Positions 36,026-44,845 of a DNA stretch of 64,000 nucleotides are shown piece after piece (position 1 is the stretch's first letter; every line of letters starts with the position of its first letter). A program made the position numbers and the translations under genes. The notes beneath the pieces were generated by a model. The model was not told the origin of the DNA. It saw only the letters and a list, made by a program, of their open reading frames with translations, and searched no databases. The stretch is from positions 744,001 to 808,000 of the forward strand of contig NZ_JACHOU010000001.1 in the NCBI RefSeq assembly GCF_014206975.1, given 5' to 3'. This DNA is from Aminobacter aganoensis (GTDB lineage: Bacteria > Pseudomonadota > Alphaproteobacteria > Rhizobiales > Rhizobiaceae).

Positions 36026-37671
36026 AGACCGGCGGACAACTGATCGTCGACGCGCTCGAGGCCAATGGCGTCGACCGCATGTATTGCGTGCCGGGCGAAT
36101 CCTACCTGGCCGTGCTCGACGCCCTGCATGATTCCAAGATCCGCAGCATCGTCTGCCGCCAGGAGGGGGGTGCCGCGATGATGGCCGACTGCCACGGCCG
36201 CCTCACCGGCAAGCCCGGCATCTGCTTCGTCACCCGCGGCCCCGGCGCCACCAACGCGTCGGCCGGCGTGCACATCGCCATGCAGGATTCCATCCCGATG
36301 ATCCTGTTCATCGGCCAGGTGGCCAGCCACGCCAAGGAGCGCGAGGCCTTCCAGGAGGTCAACTATCGCCGCTTCTTCGGCGACATCGCCAAGTGGGTGG
36401 TCGAGATCGACGATGCCGCGCGCATCCCCGAGCTGCTCACCCGCGCCTTTTCCGTCGCCACTTCCGGCCGCCCCGGCCCCGTCGTCATCTCGCTGCCCGA
36501 GGACATGCTGACCAGCGTCGTCGAGGCCCCGGTCGCCCTGCCCGCCGTGGCCGTCGAAACCCGCCCCGGCGAAGAGGAACTGGTCAAGCTGGAAGCGTTG
36601 CTCAACGGCGCCAAAAACCCCTTCGTCATCCTCGGTGGCACGCGCTGGAACGCCGAAGCCGTCGAGCGCATGAAGAAGATTTCCGAGGCCTGGTCGCTGC
36701 CGGTCGGCGTTTCCTTCCGCCGCCAGATGCTGTTCGACCACCTGCATGAAAACTACGCCGGCGACGTCGGCATCGGCGTCAACCCCAAGATCGCCAAGGC
36801 GATCAAGGACGCCGACGTGGTCCTGCTTGTCGGCGGCCGCTTCGGCGAGATGCCGTCCTCGGACTACACGCTGATCAAGAGCCCCTATCCCGACCAGAAG
36901 CTCGTCCACGTCCATGCCGACGCCGACGAACTCGGCCGCGTCTACCGCCCGACCATCGCCATCAACGCGTCACCGGCGGCCTTCGTCGAGGCCTTTGCCA
37001 AGCGCAAGCCGGCGGCAAAGCCGGCATGGAGCGAAAACACCAGGGCGCTGCACGCCGCCTATCTCGAATGGTCGACCCCGCCGCTCGCCGGCCCGGGTGC
37101 CGTCCAGATGGGCCCGATCATGAACTGGCTGGAAAAGGTCCTGCCCGAGGACGCCATCCTCACCAACGGCGCCGGCAACTACGCCACCTGGGTCCACCGC
37201 TTCCACCGCTTCCGTCGCTTTGCCACCCAGGGCGCGCCGACGTCGGGCTCGATGGGCTACGGCACGCCGGCGGCGGTCGCCGCCAAGGGCCTGTTTCCCG
37301 AGCGCGAGGTCGTGGCTTTCGCCGGCGACGGCTGCTTCATGATGAACGGCCAGGAGTTCGCCACCGCCGTGCAATACGGCCTGCCGATCATCGTCATCGT
37401 CGTCAACAACGGCATCTACGGCACCATCCGCATGCACCAGGAGCGCGAATATCCCGGCCGCGTCGAGGCGACCGACCTCAGGAACCCCGATTTCGCCGCC
37501 CTCGCCCGTGCCTATGGCGGCCATGGCGAGACGGTGCGCGAGACCGACGAGTTCGCCCCCGCCTTCGAGCGCGCGCGTGCCAGCGGCAAGCCGACGATCA
37601 TCGAGATCAAGCTCGATCCCGAGGCCATCACGCCGACCCGCACGCTGAGCGACATCAGGGACAAGCGCTGA
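36022..37671 (+). CDS. Thiamine diphosphate-dependent enzyme, acetolactate synthase-like
   Basis: A 549-residue protein with the three ThDP-enzyme domains: PYR (about 1-170, catalytic Glu in VCRQEGGAAMMA), central (about 190-320, VILGGTRWNAEAVERM, LVGGRFGEM), and PP (about 365-540, with the Mg-ThDP motif FAGDGCFMMNGQEFATA ending in VVNNGIYG). It lacks obvious housekeeping ilvB context: no ilvH follows. Coupling to a class III CoA-transferase recalls the Frc/Oxc oxalate pair, but its PYR start (MKTGGQLIVDALEANGVDRM) reads as generic ALS-like rather than Oxc. Reaction unassigned. Confidence 0.87.
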   Translation: MKTGGQLIVDALEANGVDRMYCVPGESYLAVLDALHDSKIRSIVCRQEGGAAMMADCHGRLTGKPGICFVTRGPGATNASAGVHIAMQDSIPMILFIGQVASHAKEREAFQEVNYRRFFGDIAKWVVEIDDAARIPELLTRAFSVATSGRPGPVVISLPEDMLTSVVEAPVALPAVAVETRPGEEELVKLEALLNGAKNPFVILGGTRWNAEAVERMKKISEAWSLPVGVSFRRQMLFDHLHENYAGDVGIGVNPKIAKAIKDADVVLLVGGRFGEMPSSDYTLIKSPYPDQKLVHVHADADELGRVYRPTIAINASPAAFVEAFAKRKPAAKPAWSENTRALHAAYLEWSTPPLAGPGAVQMGPIMNWLEKVLPEDAILTNGAGNYATWVHRFHRFRRFATQGAPTSGSMGYGTPAAVAAKGLFPEREVVAFAGDGCFMMNGQEFATAVQYGLPIIVIVVNNGIYGTIRMHQEREYPGRVEATDLRNPDFAALARAYGGHGETVRETDEFAPAFERARASGKPTIIEIKLDPEAITPTRTLSDIRDKR

Positions 37672-37679
37672 TCCCCGCC

Positions 37680-37708
37680 CCCTGGGACAAGCGGGACTTG
37701 CCCCAGGG
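37680..37708 (+). terminator. Hairpin after the ThDP enzyme gene
   Basis: CCCTGGG-A-CAAG, loop CGGGA, CTTG-C-CCCAGGG form an 11-bp stem with one internal mismatch, 8 bp after the stop codon at 37671. No T-run follows, so it may be a stabilising or Rho-linked structure. The rest of the 126-bp gap before the next gene contains nothing recognised. Confidence 0.5.
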
Positions 37709-37797
37709 AAAGCGCGAGCGTCGTGGCAAATGCGCGGCTTTGGTGATATTGAGGCCGCGCATTCCACCATCCAATCTAACATGTCCCAGGCAAGCTG

Positions 37798-38514
37798 ATG
37801 ATTTCAATCGTCATTCCGTGCAAGAACGAAGCCGAGAACCTGCCGATCCTGGTCGGCGAGGTCCACGACGCCATGGCCGGCCGCGACTATGAGGTCATCG
37901 TCGTCGATGACGGCTCGACCGATCGCACGGCCGACGTTCTCGCCGAACTGGCGCGCAGCGCCGGCCGCCTGCGCCATGTCAGGCACGACCGCTCGGCCGG
38001 CCAGAGTGCCGCCGTCCGCTCCGGCGTCTTCGCGGCGCGCGGTAGCATCGTCGTCACCATGGATGGCGACGGCCAGAACGACCCCGCCTACCTGCCCAGG
38101 CTTGCCGACGCGCTGATCGCCGCCGGCCCCTCCGTTGGCATCGCCGCCGGCCAACGCCTCAAGCGCACCGACACCAAACTCAAGCAACTGTCCTCGCGCT
38201 TCGCCAACGGCCTGCGCGAGATGATCCTGCGCGACGGCACGCGCGATTCCGGCTGCGGCCTCAAGGCGCTGCACACCGATCTGTTCCGCCAGTTGCCGTT
38301 CTTCGACGGTTGGCACCGCTACCTGCCCGCGCTTTCGCTGCGCGAAGGCCGCGGCGTCGTCCATGTCGATGTCGTCGACCGCTCGCGCCGCCACGGCAAA
38401 TCCAACTACGGCATCCTCGATCGCGGTCTGCGCGGCGTCCTCGACCTTTTCGGTGTCTGGTGGCTGCGCCGCCGCCGCAAGGTCGTGCCATCGGTCACGG
38501 AGCTTGGCCAATGA
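37798..38514 (+). CDS. Glycosyltransferase family 2, polyprenyl-phosphate sugar synthase (RgtE/ArnC/DPM1-like)
   Basis: A 238-residue GT-A enzyme. ISIVIPCKNEAENLPILVGE at the N-terminus and VIVVDDGSTDRTADVL (near 32) form the nucleotide site, TMDGDGQNDPAYLPRL (near 85) carries the DxD-like metal motif, and DGTRDSGCGLKALHTDLFRQ is typical of dolichol-phosphate mannosyltransferase-like proteins. It would load a sugar onto a lipid phosphate at the inner membrane. The stop overlaps the next gene by 4 bp. In Rhizobium, RgtE of this type makes polyprenyl-phosphate galacturonic acid; the same role here is inferred from the three-gene cassette. Confidence 0.87.
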   Translation: MISIVIPCKNEAENLPILVGEVHDAMAGRDYEVIVVDDGSTDRTADVLAELARSAGRLRHVRHDRSAGQSAAVRSGVFAARGSIVVTMDGDGQNDPAYLPRLADALIAAGPSVGIAAGQRLKRTDTKLKQLSSRFANGLREMILRDGTRDSGCGLKALHTDLFRQLPFFDGWHRYLPALSLREGRGVVHVDVVDRSRRHGKSNYGILDRGLRGVLDLFGVWWLRRRRKVVPSVTELGQ

Positions 38515-38840
38515 ACCTGATTTCCGAACTCGGCACCTGGCTGCACGATGTCTTCGTCGCCCAGTTCGACGGCTGGATCCTGCTCGGTTTCCTTGCCCAG
38601 GGCATGTTCACCATGCGCTTCGTGGTGCAGTGGCTCGCTTCCGAGCGCGCCAAGCGCTCGGTCGTTCCCGTCGCCTTCTGGTTCTTCTCGCTCGGCGGCG
38701 GCGCCCTGCTCTTGATCTATGCCATCCAGCGCCAGGATCCGGTGTTCATTGCCGGACAGGGCCTCGGCCTGTTCATCTATATCCGCAACCTCTGGCTGAT
38801 CGCCAATGAGCGGCGCGCCGCCATGGCCGACACCGAGTAG
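38511..38840 (+). CDS. LABN-domain membrane protein (lipid-A-disaccharide synthase N-terminal domain, RgtF-like)
   Basis: A 109-residue membrane protein with three helices. FVAQFDGWILLGFLAQGMFT, MRFVVQWLASERAKRSVVPV and AFWFFSLGGGALLLIYAIQR are the LABN signature (named for the extension of some LpxB proteins, unrelated to its catalysis). It is sandwiched between a GT2 and a GT39 gene with overlaps or short gaps. In Rhizobium leguminosarum a LABN protein (RgtF) assists RgtE in making the lipid-linked galacturonic acid donor, which is the likely role here. Confidence 0.88.
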   Translation: MNLISELGTWLHDVFVAQFDGWILLGFLAQGMFTMRFVVQWLASERAKRSVVPVAFWFFSLGGGALLLIYAIQRQDPVFIAGQGLGLFIYIRNLWLIANERRAAMADTE

Positions 38841-38847
38841 CCCGGGC

Positions 38848-40536
38848 ATGCTGGAAACCGGAATCAACAACGCAGAGACCCAGCACAAGTCTTTGTCTCT
38901 ACTCACCTATCTCCTGCTTGCGGCACTCTGCCTGTTTGCCTTTGCGCCCGGCATTTCCACCCTGCCGCCGACCGACCGCGACGAGTCGCGCTTCGTCCAG
39001 GCCACCAAGCAGATGGTCGAGAGCGGCGACTATGTCGACATCCGCTTCCAGGACGTGCCGCGCTACAAGAAGCCCGCCGGCATCTATTGGCTGCAGTCGG
39101 CCGCGGTCCTGGTCAGCGGAAAGGGCAGCGACGCCCCGATCTGGGTCTACCGCCTGGTCTCGGTACTGGCCGGCACCTTCTCCGTCCTTGCGCTCGCCTT
39201 CATCGGCGACCGCATGTTCGGCCGCACGGCCGGCGTCATTGCCGGCCTCGGCCTCATGGGCATCCTGATGCTCGGCGTCGAGGCGCGCATCGCCAAGACC
39301 GACGCGACATTGCTCGCCACGGCCCTGCTCGCACAGGGTGCGCTGGCCGCTGTCTATCTCGGCCACAAGGCCGGCCGGCCGCAGGGCAAGGCCAACTGGC
39401 TGTTCTGGATCGCCCACGGCCTTGCCCTGTTGATCAAGGGTCCGGTCATCCCGTTCCTGAGCCTGCTCACGGTCGCCGCCATCGCCATTCTCGACCGCGA
39501 CCGCTCCTGGCTGCGCAAGCTCCGGCCCTTCACCGGCCTCCTTGTGATGCTGCTCGTCGCCGCGCCCTGGCTGATCCTGATCACCATCAAGACCGGCACC
39601 GAATTCTGGCAGGAATCGGTCGGCAAGGACCTGTTGAGCAAGGTTGGCTCCGGCCAGGAATCGCACGGCTTTCCGCCCGGCTACTACTTCCTGACCTATT
39701 CCGTGTTCATGTGGCCCTTCGCGCTCGTCGCGCTCGAAGGCGGTCTCAAGGCGCTCAAGCGCTTCCGTGACGACCCGCGCCTGCTGTTCTGCCTTGCCTG
39801 GTACCTGCCCTACTGGATCGCCATCGAGCTAATCCCCACCAAGCTGCCGCACTATGTGCTGCCGGCCTATCCCGCGCTGATCCTGCTCATGGCCTGGTCG
39901 CTGACCGACCCGTCCGCCGCAGGCATCGAGCTGTCGCGCTGGCAGCTCTGGATCCGCCGCGCCTGCGCCTTTGGCGTCTTCGGCATCAGTGCCGGCCTTG
40001 CCGCCATCGCACTCGGCATCACGCCCTACTTCCTCGGCCAGTTCTCCTGGTGGGGCCAATTGGCCGGGCTGCTGGTCCTGGTTGCCGCCACGCTCGGCGC
40101 CGGCATGCCGAGCGACATGTCGCCGCTCAAGCGCACCGGCATTGCCGCCGCCGCCGCAGCCGCGGCCTTCGGCGTGCTGACCCTGAAGGTGCTGCCGCCG
40201 CTCAAGCCGTTATGGCTCAGCCAGCAGATTGCCGCGCAGTTCGAGAAGCTGAAACCCTGCACCACCTCGGTGCTCGCTTCGGCCGGCTACAGCGAACCGA
40301 GCCTGGTCTTCCTCGCGGGCACCTCCACTGAACTCACCAATGGCAAGGGCGCCGCGGCAGCCCTGGCGGCAGATCCGGCATGTGCCATTGCAGTCGTTTC
40401 GGCAGCCGAGAGCGAGGCCTTCCTCGCCGCAGTGCCGGGCGGCGCAGCAGCACTCAAGGAGCGCGGCCGTATCGAGGGCATGAACTATTCCAAGGGCGAG
40501 CCGCGCACGCTGACCTTCTACACGGTGGCAAACTAG
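38848..40536 (+). CDS. Glycosyltransferase family 39, ArnT/RgtD-like lipid A sugar transferase
   Basis: A 562-residue multi-pass inner-membrane GT-C enzyme, with about 11-12 helices and a C-terminal soluble part (about 465-562). The first periplasmic loop has PTDRDESRFVQATKQMVESG, with DRDE as the catalytic aspartate region, followed by RFQDVPRYKKPAGIYWLQSA, matching ArnT/PMT enzymes. It would transfer a sugar from a polyprenyl phosphate to lipid A or LPS core in the periplasm. The ATG at 38848 follows the LABN stop by 7 bp, completing a GT2-LABN-GT39 operon. Confidence 0.9.
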   Translation: MLETGINNAETQHKSLSLLTYLLLAALCLFAFAPGISTLPPTDRDESRFVQATKQMVESGDYVDIRFQDVPRYKKPAGIYWLQSAAVLVSGKGSDAPIWVYRLVSVLAGTFSVLALAFIGDRMFGRTAGVIAGLGLMGILMLGVEARIAKTDATLLATALLAQGALAAVYLGHKAGRPQGKANWLFWIAHGLALLIKGPVIPFLSLLTVAAIAILDRDRSWLRKLRPFTGLLVMLLVAAPWLILITIKTGTEFWQESVGKDLLSKVGSGQESHGFPPGYYFLTYSVFMWPFALVALEGGLKALKRFRDDPRLLFCLAWYLPYWIAIELIPTKLPHYVLPAYPALILLMAWSLTDPSAAGIELSRWQLWIRRACAFGVFGISAGLAAIALGITPYFLGQFSWWGQLAGLLVLVAATLGAGMPSDMSPLKRTGIAAAAAAAAFGVLTLKVLPPLKPLWLSQQIAAQFEKLKPCTTSVLASAGYSEPSLVFLAGTSTELTNGKGAAAALAADPACAIAVVSAAESEAFLAAVPGGAAALKERGRIEGMNYSKGEPRTLTFYTVAN

Positions 40537-40702
40537 CGTCTGAACGGCGGTCGGGCCTTGCGCCCGAGCCGCTTGGAACTGTCGCCATGGTGGGGGTCGC
40601 GAGACCAGGTCGCGTTCCAGACAGTGCGCGACTTGATGCGACCGCCGTCCTCCCCTGGTTCCATGTCACCAACTAGGTATTCGCGCATGGACGGGATTGG
40701 GC

Positions 40703-41608
40703 ATGAACAGGACAGCAGCAACCCTGATTGGCTTTGTCGCCATCCTGACCTGGTCGTTCCTTGCCTTGCTTTCGACCGCGGCGGGAGCCATTCCGCCGTT
40801 CCAGCTTGCCGCCATGACATTCGCCCTGGGCGGCCTTGTCGGCGCCTCAAGCTGGATCGCGCGCCCCCAGGCAATCAGGTCGTTGCGACAGCCATGGCAG
40901 GTGTGGGCGTTGGGCACGGCCGGACTGTGCATCTATCACTGCGCCTACTTTTTCGCGATCCAGTCGGCCCCACCCGTCGAGGTCAGCCTGATCGCCTATC
41001 TATGGCCGCTGCTGATTGTCGTGTTCGCCGCCTTCCTTCCCGGTGAAAAGCTGAAAACGCACCACGTGATCGGCGTCATCCTTGGACTTGCGGGCGCTAT
41101 TGTCGTCATCACCAAGGGTGGCAGCGTCGGACTTGCCGACGGGATCAGGCCAGGGCATGTCATCGCGCTGTCCTGCGCGTTCATCTGGTCCGGATACTCG
41201 GTCCTGTCCCGTCGCTTCGGCCAGGTCCCGACGGACGTGGTCGCCGGCTACTGCCTCATCACCTCGGCGGTTGCGTTCGCGCTTCATCTGGCGCTTGAGA
41301 CCACCATCTGGCCCGAGGCGGCAACACAGTGGGCCGCCATCGTCATCCTGGGCACCATACCGCTCGGAGCCGGTTTTTATGCCTGGGATTACGGCTGCAA
41401 GCACGGCGAGATCATGGTCCTGGGCGCCCTGTCATACGCGGCGCCACTTTTTTCGGTGATCGTGCTCTTGCTGGCGGGCTTCGGCGCGTTCCATTGGTCG
41501 GTCGCGCTCGCCTGCATCCTGATCACGGCAGGCGCAGCGATCGCCGCCAAGGACATGTTGCTCAGGCGGCAATCAAGGCTGCCTTCGGCCGGAACGACGG
41601 CCACCTGA
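40703..41608 (+). CDS. DMT-superfamily permease (EamA; YddG-like)
   Basis: A 301-residue transporter with about ten helices in two EamA repeats. Opening ATLIGFVAILTWSFLALLST and the block LCIYHCAYFFAIQSAPPVEV are reminiscent of YddG-type aromatic amino acid exporters; repeat two has GYSVLSRRFGQVPTDVVAGY and GAGFYAWDYGCKHGEIMVLG. The ATG at 40703 is used; a TTG two codons earlier is possible. Ligand unproven. The 166-bp gap before it holds no gene, and it ends before a hairpin at 41697. Confidence 0.84.
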   Translation: MNRTAATLIGFVAILTWSFLALLSTAAGAIPPFQLAAMTFALGGLVGASSWIARPQAIRSLRQPWQVWALGTAGLCIYHCAYFFAIQSAPPVEVSLIAYLWPLLIVVFAAFLPGEKLKTHHVIGVILGLAGAIVVITKGGSVGLADGIRPGHVIALSCAFIWSGYSVLSRRFGQVPTDVVAGYCLITSAVAFALHLALETTIWPEAATQWAAIVILGTIPLGAGFYAWDYGCKHGEIMVLGALSYAAPLFSVIVLLLAGFGAFHWSVALACILITAGAAIAAKDMLLRRQSRLPSAGTTAT

Positions 41609-41696
41609 GGCGCTCCCCCGGGCGGTCGTTGCTGAGATCAGCGCTCATTCCCCATTGTCGCGGCACGCCTTGGGGAGCCCTGGCGGCCACTCCTCC

Positions 41697-41713
41697 CCCC
41701 GCAGTGAGCGGGG
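41697..41713. terminator. Hairpin between convergent EamA and ABC binding-protein genes
   Basis: CCCCGC, loop AGTGA, GCGGGG: a short GC-rich hairpin in the 154-bp gap between two convergent genes (stops at 41608 and 41763). It could end either transcript; no long T-run is present. Confidence 0.45.
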
Positions 41714-41762
41714 AGAGGTCGTTGGCATCTCCCGCGGCAACGCTATGCGCCGGCGGAAGACC

Positions 41763-42737
41763 TTACTTGATCGCCTTGTCGGTGATCGTGGACGTCCAGG
41801 CGCCCGAGGGCTCCTTGGTGATGATCTTCTGCGCCAGGAGCGCTTCTGCCGTACGCTTGTAGGCCGCCTCGATCAGCTTGCCGTCGGCATTGTCGATCAG
41901 CTTGGCCACCTCGCCCATCATGCGCTTCTGGTGGTTTTCGTCCTGGCCACCATTATCGACGACGATGCCGGCTGCCTCGTCGGGATTGTCGACGGCATAC
42001 TTCCAGCCCTTCATCGAGGCGCGCACGAACCGCACCATCTTGTCTTCGAAGGCCGGGTCCTTGAGCTTGTCTTCCATCGCATAGAGGCCGTCCTCGAGCA
42101 GGTCATTGCCCATGGCGGTGTAGTTGAAGACGGTCAGCTCGTCCGGCTTGAAGCCGGCGTCGATCAGCTGCCAGTACTCGTTGTAGGTCATGACCGAGAT
42201 GCAGTCGGCCTGCTTCTGGATCAGCGGCTGCACGTCGAAGCTCTGCTTCAGCACGGTCACGCCATCGGCACCACCTTCGGTCGACAGGCCGAGCTTGTTC
42301 ATCCAGGCGAAGAACGGATATTCATTGCCGAAGAACCAGACGCCCAGCGTCTTGCCCTTGAAGTCGGCTTCGGTCTTGACCGGCCCGTCCTTCGGGCAGA
42401 CCAGTTCCATGCCGGCCTTCTTGTAGGGCTGTGCGATGTTGACGAGGCCGACGCCCTTCTCACGGGCTGCCAGCGCACCGCCCATCCAGTCGACGATGAC
42501 GTCGGCGCCGCCGCCGGCGATCACCTGCTCCGGCGCGATGTCGGGGCCGCCCGGCTTGATGTCGACGTCCAGGTTCTCCTCGCCGTAGAAGCCCTTCTCC
42601 TTGGCGACGTAGTAGCCGGCAAACTGCGACTGCGTCACCCACTTGAGCTGCAGCGTCACCTTGTCGGCGGCAAGTGCCGCCTGTGCGGCGGCCAGCGACA
42701 TCGCTCCCGCCATCAACGATATCATCAGTCTTTTCAT
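41763..42737 (-). CDS. ABC transporter substrate-binding protein, NMT1/THI5-like
   Basis: A 324-residue periplasmic protein. The signal peptide is MKRLMISLMAGAMSLAAAQA plus ALA; the mature chain begins KVTLQLKWVTQSQFAGYYVA, the NMT1 hallmark (pyrimidine-precursor and riboflavin binding proteins begin the same way). DVIVDWMGGALAAREKGVGL and GVWFFGNEYPFFAWMNKLG are further family blocks. An AGAGGG ribosome site is present. It ends an operon-like run of importer genes behind a dihydropyrimidinase, so the ligand is probably a pyrimidine or related ring; that is inferred from context. Confidence 0.9.
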   Translation of the reverse strand: MKRLMISLMAGAMSLAAAQAALAADKVTLQLKWVTQSQFAGYYVAKEKGFYGEENLDVDIKPGGPDIAPEQVIAGGGADVIVDWMGGALAAREKGVGLVNIAQPYKKAGMELVCPKDGPVKTEADFKGKTLGVWFFGNEYPFFAWMNKLGLSTEGGADGVTVLKQSFDVQPLIQKQADCISVMTYNEYWQLIDAGFKPDELTVFNYTAMGNDLLEDGLYAMEDKLKDPAFEDKMVRFVRASMKGWKYAVDNPDEAAGIVVDNGGQDENHQKRMMGEVAKLIDNADGKLIEAAYKRTAEALLAQKIITKEPSGAWTSTITDKAIK

Positions 42738-42787
42738 CTTCTTTTTCCCTCTGAAGTTGGACCGCGGCCCCGCCCAAGGAGCTCAGG

Positions 42788-43921
42788 TCACGCCCGCCCA
42801 CCACGGACAGACGGATGCCAGAAAGTGGTGGCCCTCTCGATCAGGGCGACCACGCCATAGAAGACGGAACCGGCCAGAGCCGCAACAGCGATCTCCGCCC
42901 AGACCATGTCGACATTCATGCGCCCGATCTCGGTCGAGATGCGGAAGCCCATGCCGACGATTGGCGTGCCGAAGAATTCGGCGACGATAGCGCCGATCAG
43001 CGCCAGCGTGGAGTTGATCTTCAACGCGTTGAAGATGAACGGTGCTGCCGCCGGCAGGCGCAGCTTGAACAGCGTCTGCCAGTAGTTGGACGCATAGGTG
43101 CGCATCAGGTCGCGCTCCATGTGTCCCGATGCGGCGAGGCCGGCAACCGTGTTCACCAGCATCGGGAAGAAGGTCATGATGATGACCACGGCCGCCTTCG
43201 ACTGCCACTCGAAGCCGAACCAGATCACCATGATCGGGGCGACGCCGATGATCGGCAGCGCCGACACCATGTTGCCAATCGGCAGAAGCCCTTTGCGCAG
43301 GAAGGGCACGCGGTCGGCCAGGATCGCGACCGCGAAACCCGACGCGCAGCCGACGATGTAGCCGAACAACACAGCCTTGAAGATCGTCTGGCGCACGTCG
43401 GCGGCAAGCGTCGGCAGCGAGGCGCCGATGCGCGCCGCAATCGCGCTCGGCGGCGGCAGCAGGATGAAGGGAATGCCCGCCCCGCGCGTCACCGCTTCCC
43501 AGATGATCAGGATCCAGGCGCCGAAGATCGCCGGGATCACCAGGCGCAGCAACGTCCTGGCCTGCTGCGACACCGGCCTATGAGCCGACAGCACCGCCAC
43601 GCAGCGCCACGCCAGCAGCCACGCGGCGGTCAGCAGCAGGAAGTACGGCGTGCGTGCCATGCCTTCATTGCCCGAGATGCCCGCAATCAGCAGCCACGCG
43701 GCCCCATGCGCCCCGATGAAAAGCACGGCAGCGCTGGCGAGGCCGGAAAACATGGCGAAGGAGGCCACGCCGCTCAACGCGACGAGCCCGATGACAAGCG
43801 ACGACATGCCGTTCGACATCGGCGCCGTGGCCTCGGTCGCAAGCATCGGCATCGTCGCCATGGCGGCGGCGCACAGCACCAGCGCCAGCAAGACTTGCCA
43901 GGAGGGTTTGGAATTCATCAT
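42788..43921 (-). CDS. ABC transporter permease (SsuC/TauC type) with an extra N-terminal membrane region
   Basis: A 377-residue permease, longer than the usual ~255. Residues 1-130 add about four helices (WQVLLALVLCAAAMATMPML; LVIGLVALSGVASFAMFSGL; and on). The BPD_transp_1 core follows (about 135-375), with IPFILLPPPSAIAARI, MVSALPIIGVAPIMVIWFGF and the EAA-type cytoplasmic loop MRTYASNYWQTLFKLRLPAA. The ATG at 43921 overlaps the upstream permease by 4 bp. It pairs with that permease as the membrane dimer of the importer. The extension's role is unknown. Confidence 0.88.
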   Translation of the reverse strand: MMNSKPSWQVLLALVLCAAAMATMPMLATEATAPMSNGMSSLVIGLVALSGVASFAMFSGLASAAVLFIGAHGAAWLLIAGISGNEGMARTPYFLLLTAAWLLAWRCVAVLSAHRPVSQQARTLLRLVIPAIFGAWILIIWEAVTRGAGIPFILLPPPSAIAARIGASLPTLAADVRQTIFKAVLFGYIVGCASGFAVAILADRVPFLRKGLLPIGNMVSALPIIGVAPIMVIWFGFEWQSKAAVVIIMTFFPMLVNTVAGLAASGHMERDLMRTYASNYWQTLFKLRLPAAAPFIFNALKINSTLALIGAIVAEFFGTPIVGMGFRISTEIGRMNVDMVWAEIAVAALAGSVFYGVVALIERATTFWHPSVRGGRA

Positions 43922-44796
43922 GCCGGCCTCCCGCCCATCGAACGTTCGACAAGCCTGCCGACGATCCCCACCAGCACAACCAGCATGGCCGCGACCACCG
44001 AGCCGGCGACGAGTGCTGCCCACATGTCGATGGTCTGGCTGTAATAGGAGCCGGCGAGCAGCTTGGCGCCGATGCCGGCCACCGCCCCGGTCGGCAGCTC
44101 ACCGACGATCGCGCCGACGAGGCTTGCCGCCACCGCCACCTTCATCGAGGCGAACAGGAACGGCACCGAGGCCGGCACGCGCAGCTTCCAGAAGGTCTGC
44201 GATTTGCTCGCATTGTAGGTGTGCATCAGGTCGAGATGCATGAGATCGGGCGAACGCAGGCCCTTCACCATACCGACGGCGACGGGGAAGAACGACAGGT
44301 AGGTCGAGATCAGCGCCTTGGGGATCAGGCCGGTGATGCCGATCGCCGCCAGCACGACGATGATCATCGGCGCGACAGCCAGGATCGGGATCGTCTGCGA
44401 GGCAATGATCCACGGCATCAGCGAGCGGTCGAGCGCGATGACATGCACGATGCCGACGGCGATCAGGATGCCGAGTGCAGTGCCGAAAGTGAAGCCCAGC
44501 AGCGTCGACGACAGCGTCACCCACGAATGGTAGACGAGGCTGCGCGCGCTGGTGACCTTCCTGAGGAAGGTGTTTTCAAAGAAATTCTGCGCCACCTGGT
44601 GCGGCGCCGGCATGGTCGGCTTCGGCTGCGACAGCGTCTTGCCGATGAATTCCATCGTCGTCGGCGTCTCGCCCGCCCGCCGGTCGAGATCGCGCTGGAA
44701 CGGCGCGTTCATGTAGACGGCGAAGGCATACCAGGCGGCCACGATGACCACGAGGATGGTGATGACGGGAACGACCCGGTCTCTGAGGCGATCCAT
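43918..44796 (-). CDS. ABC transporter permease (SsuC/TauC type)
   Basis: A 292-residue permease, six core helices. There is an N-terminal helix (VVPVITILVVIVAAWYAF), then a ~60-residue periplasmic stretch (about 32-90). The BPD_transp_1 domain follows, with SQTIPILAVAPMIIVVLAAI and the EAA-type loop MHTYNASKSQTFWKLRVPAS. The ATG at 44796 is chosen for its GGGAGG ribosome site; an in-frame start 30 bp upstream lacks one. Coupled by 4 bp to the next permease gene. Confidence 0.9.
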   Translation of the reverse strand: MDRLRDRVVPVITILVVIVAAWYAFAVYMNAPFQRDLDRRAGETPTTMEFIGKTLSQPKPTMPAPHQVAQNFFENTFLRKVTSARSLVYHSWVTLSSTLLGFTFGTALGILIAVGIVHVIALDRSLMPWIIASQTIPILAVAPMIIVVLAAIGITGLIPKALISTYLSFFPVAVGMVKGLRSPDLMHLDLMHTYNASKSQTFWKLRVPASVPFLFASMKVAVAASLVGAIVGELPTGAVAGIGAKLLAGSYYSQTIDMWAALVAGSVVAAMLVVLVGIVGRLVERSMGGRPA

Positions 44797-44845
44797 CAGT
44801 GGACCTCCCGAGGCTGGCGGCTGCACATCTTAGGTTCCTTGATGT

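Noticed and set aside
36022-37671. ThDP enzyme as ilvB or oxalyl-CoA decarboxylase
   Set aside because: No ilvH follows, and the N-terminal region does not match Oxc as I know it; left as an unassigned family member.
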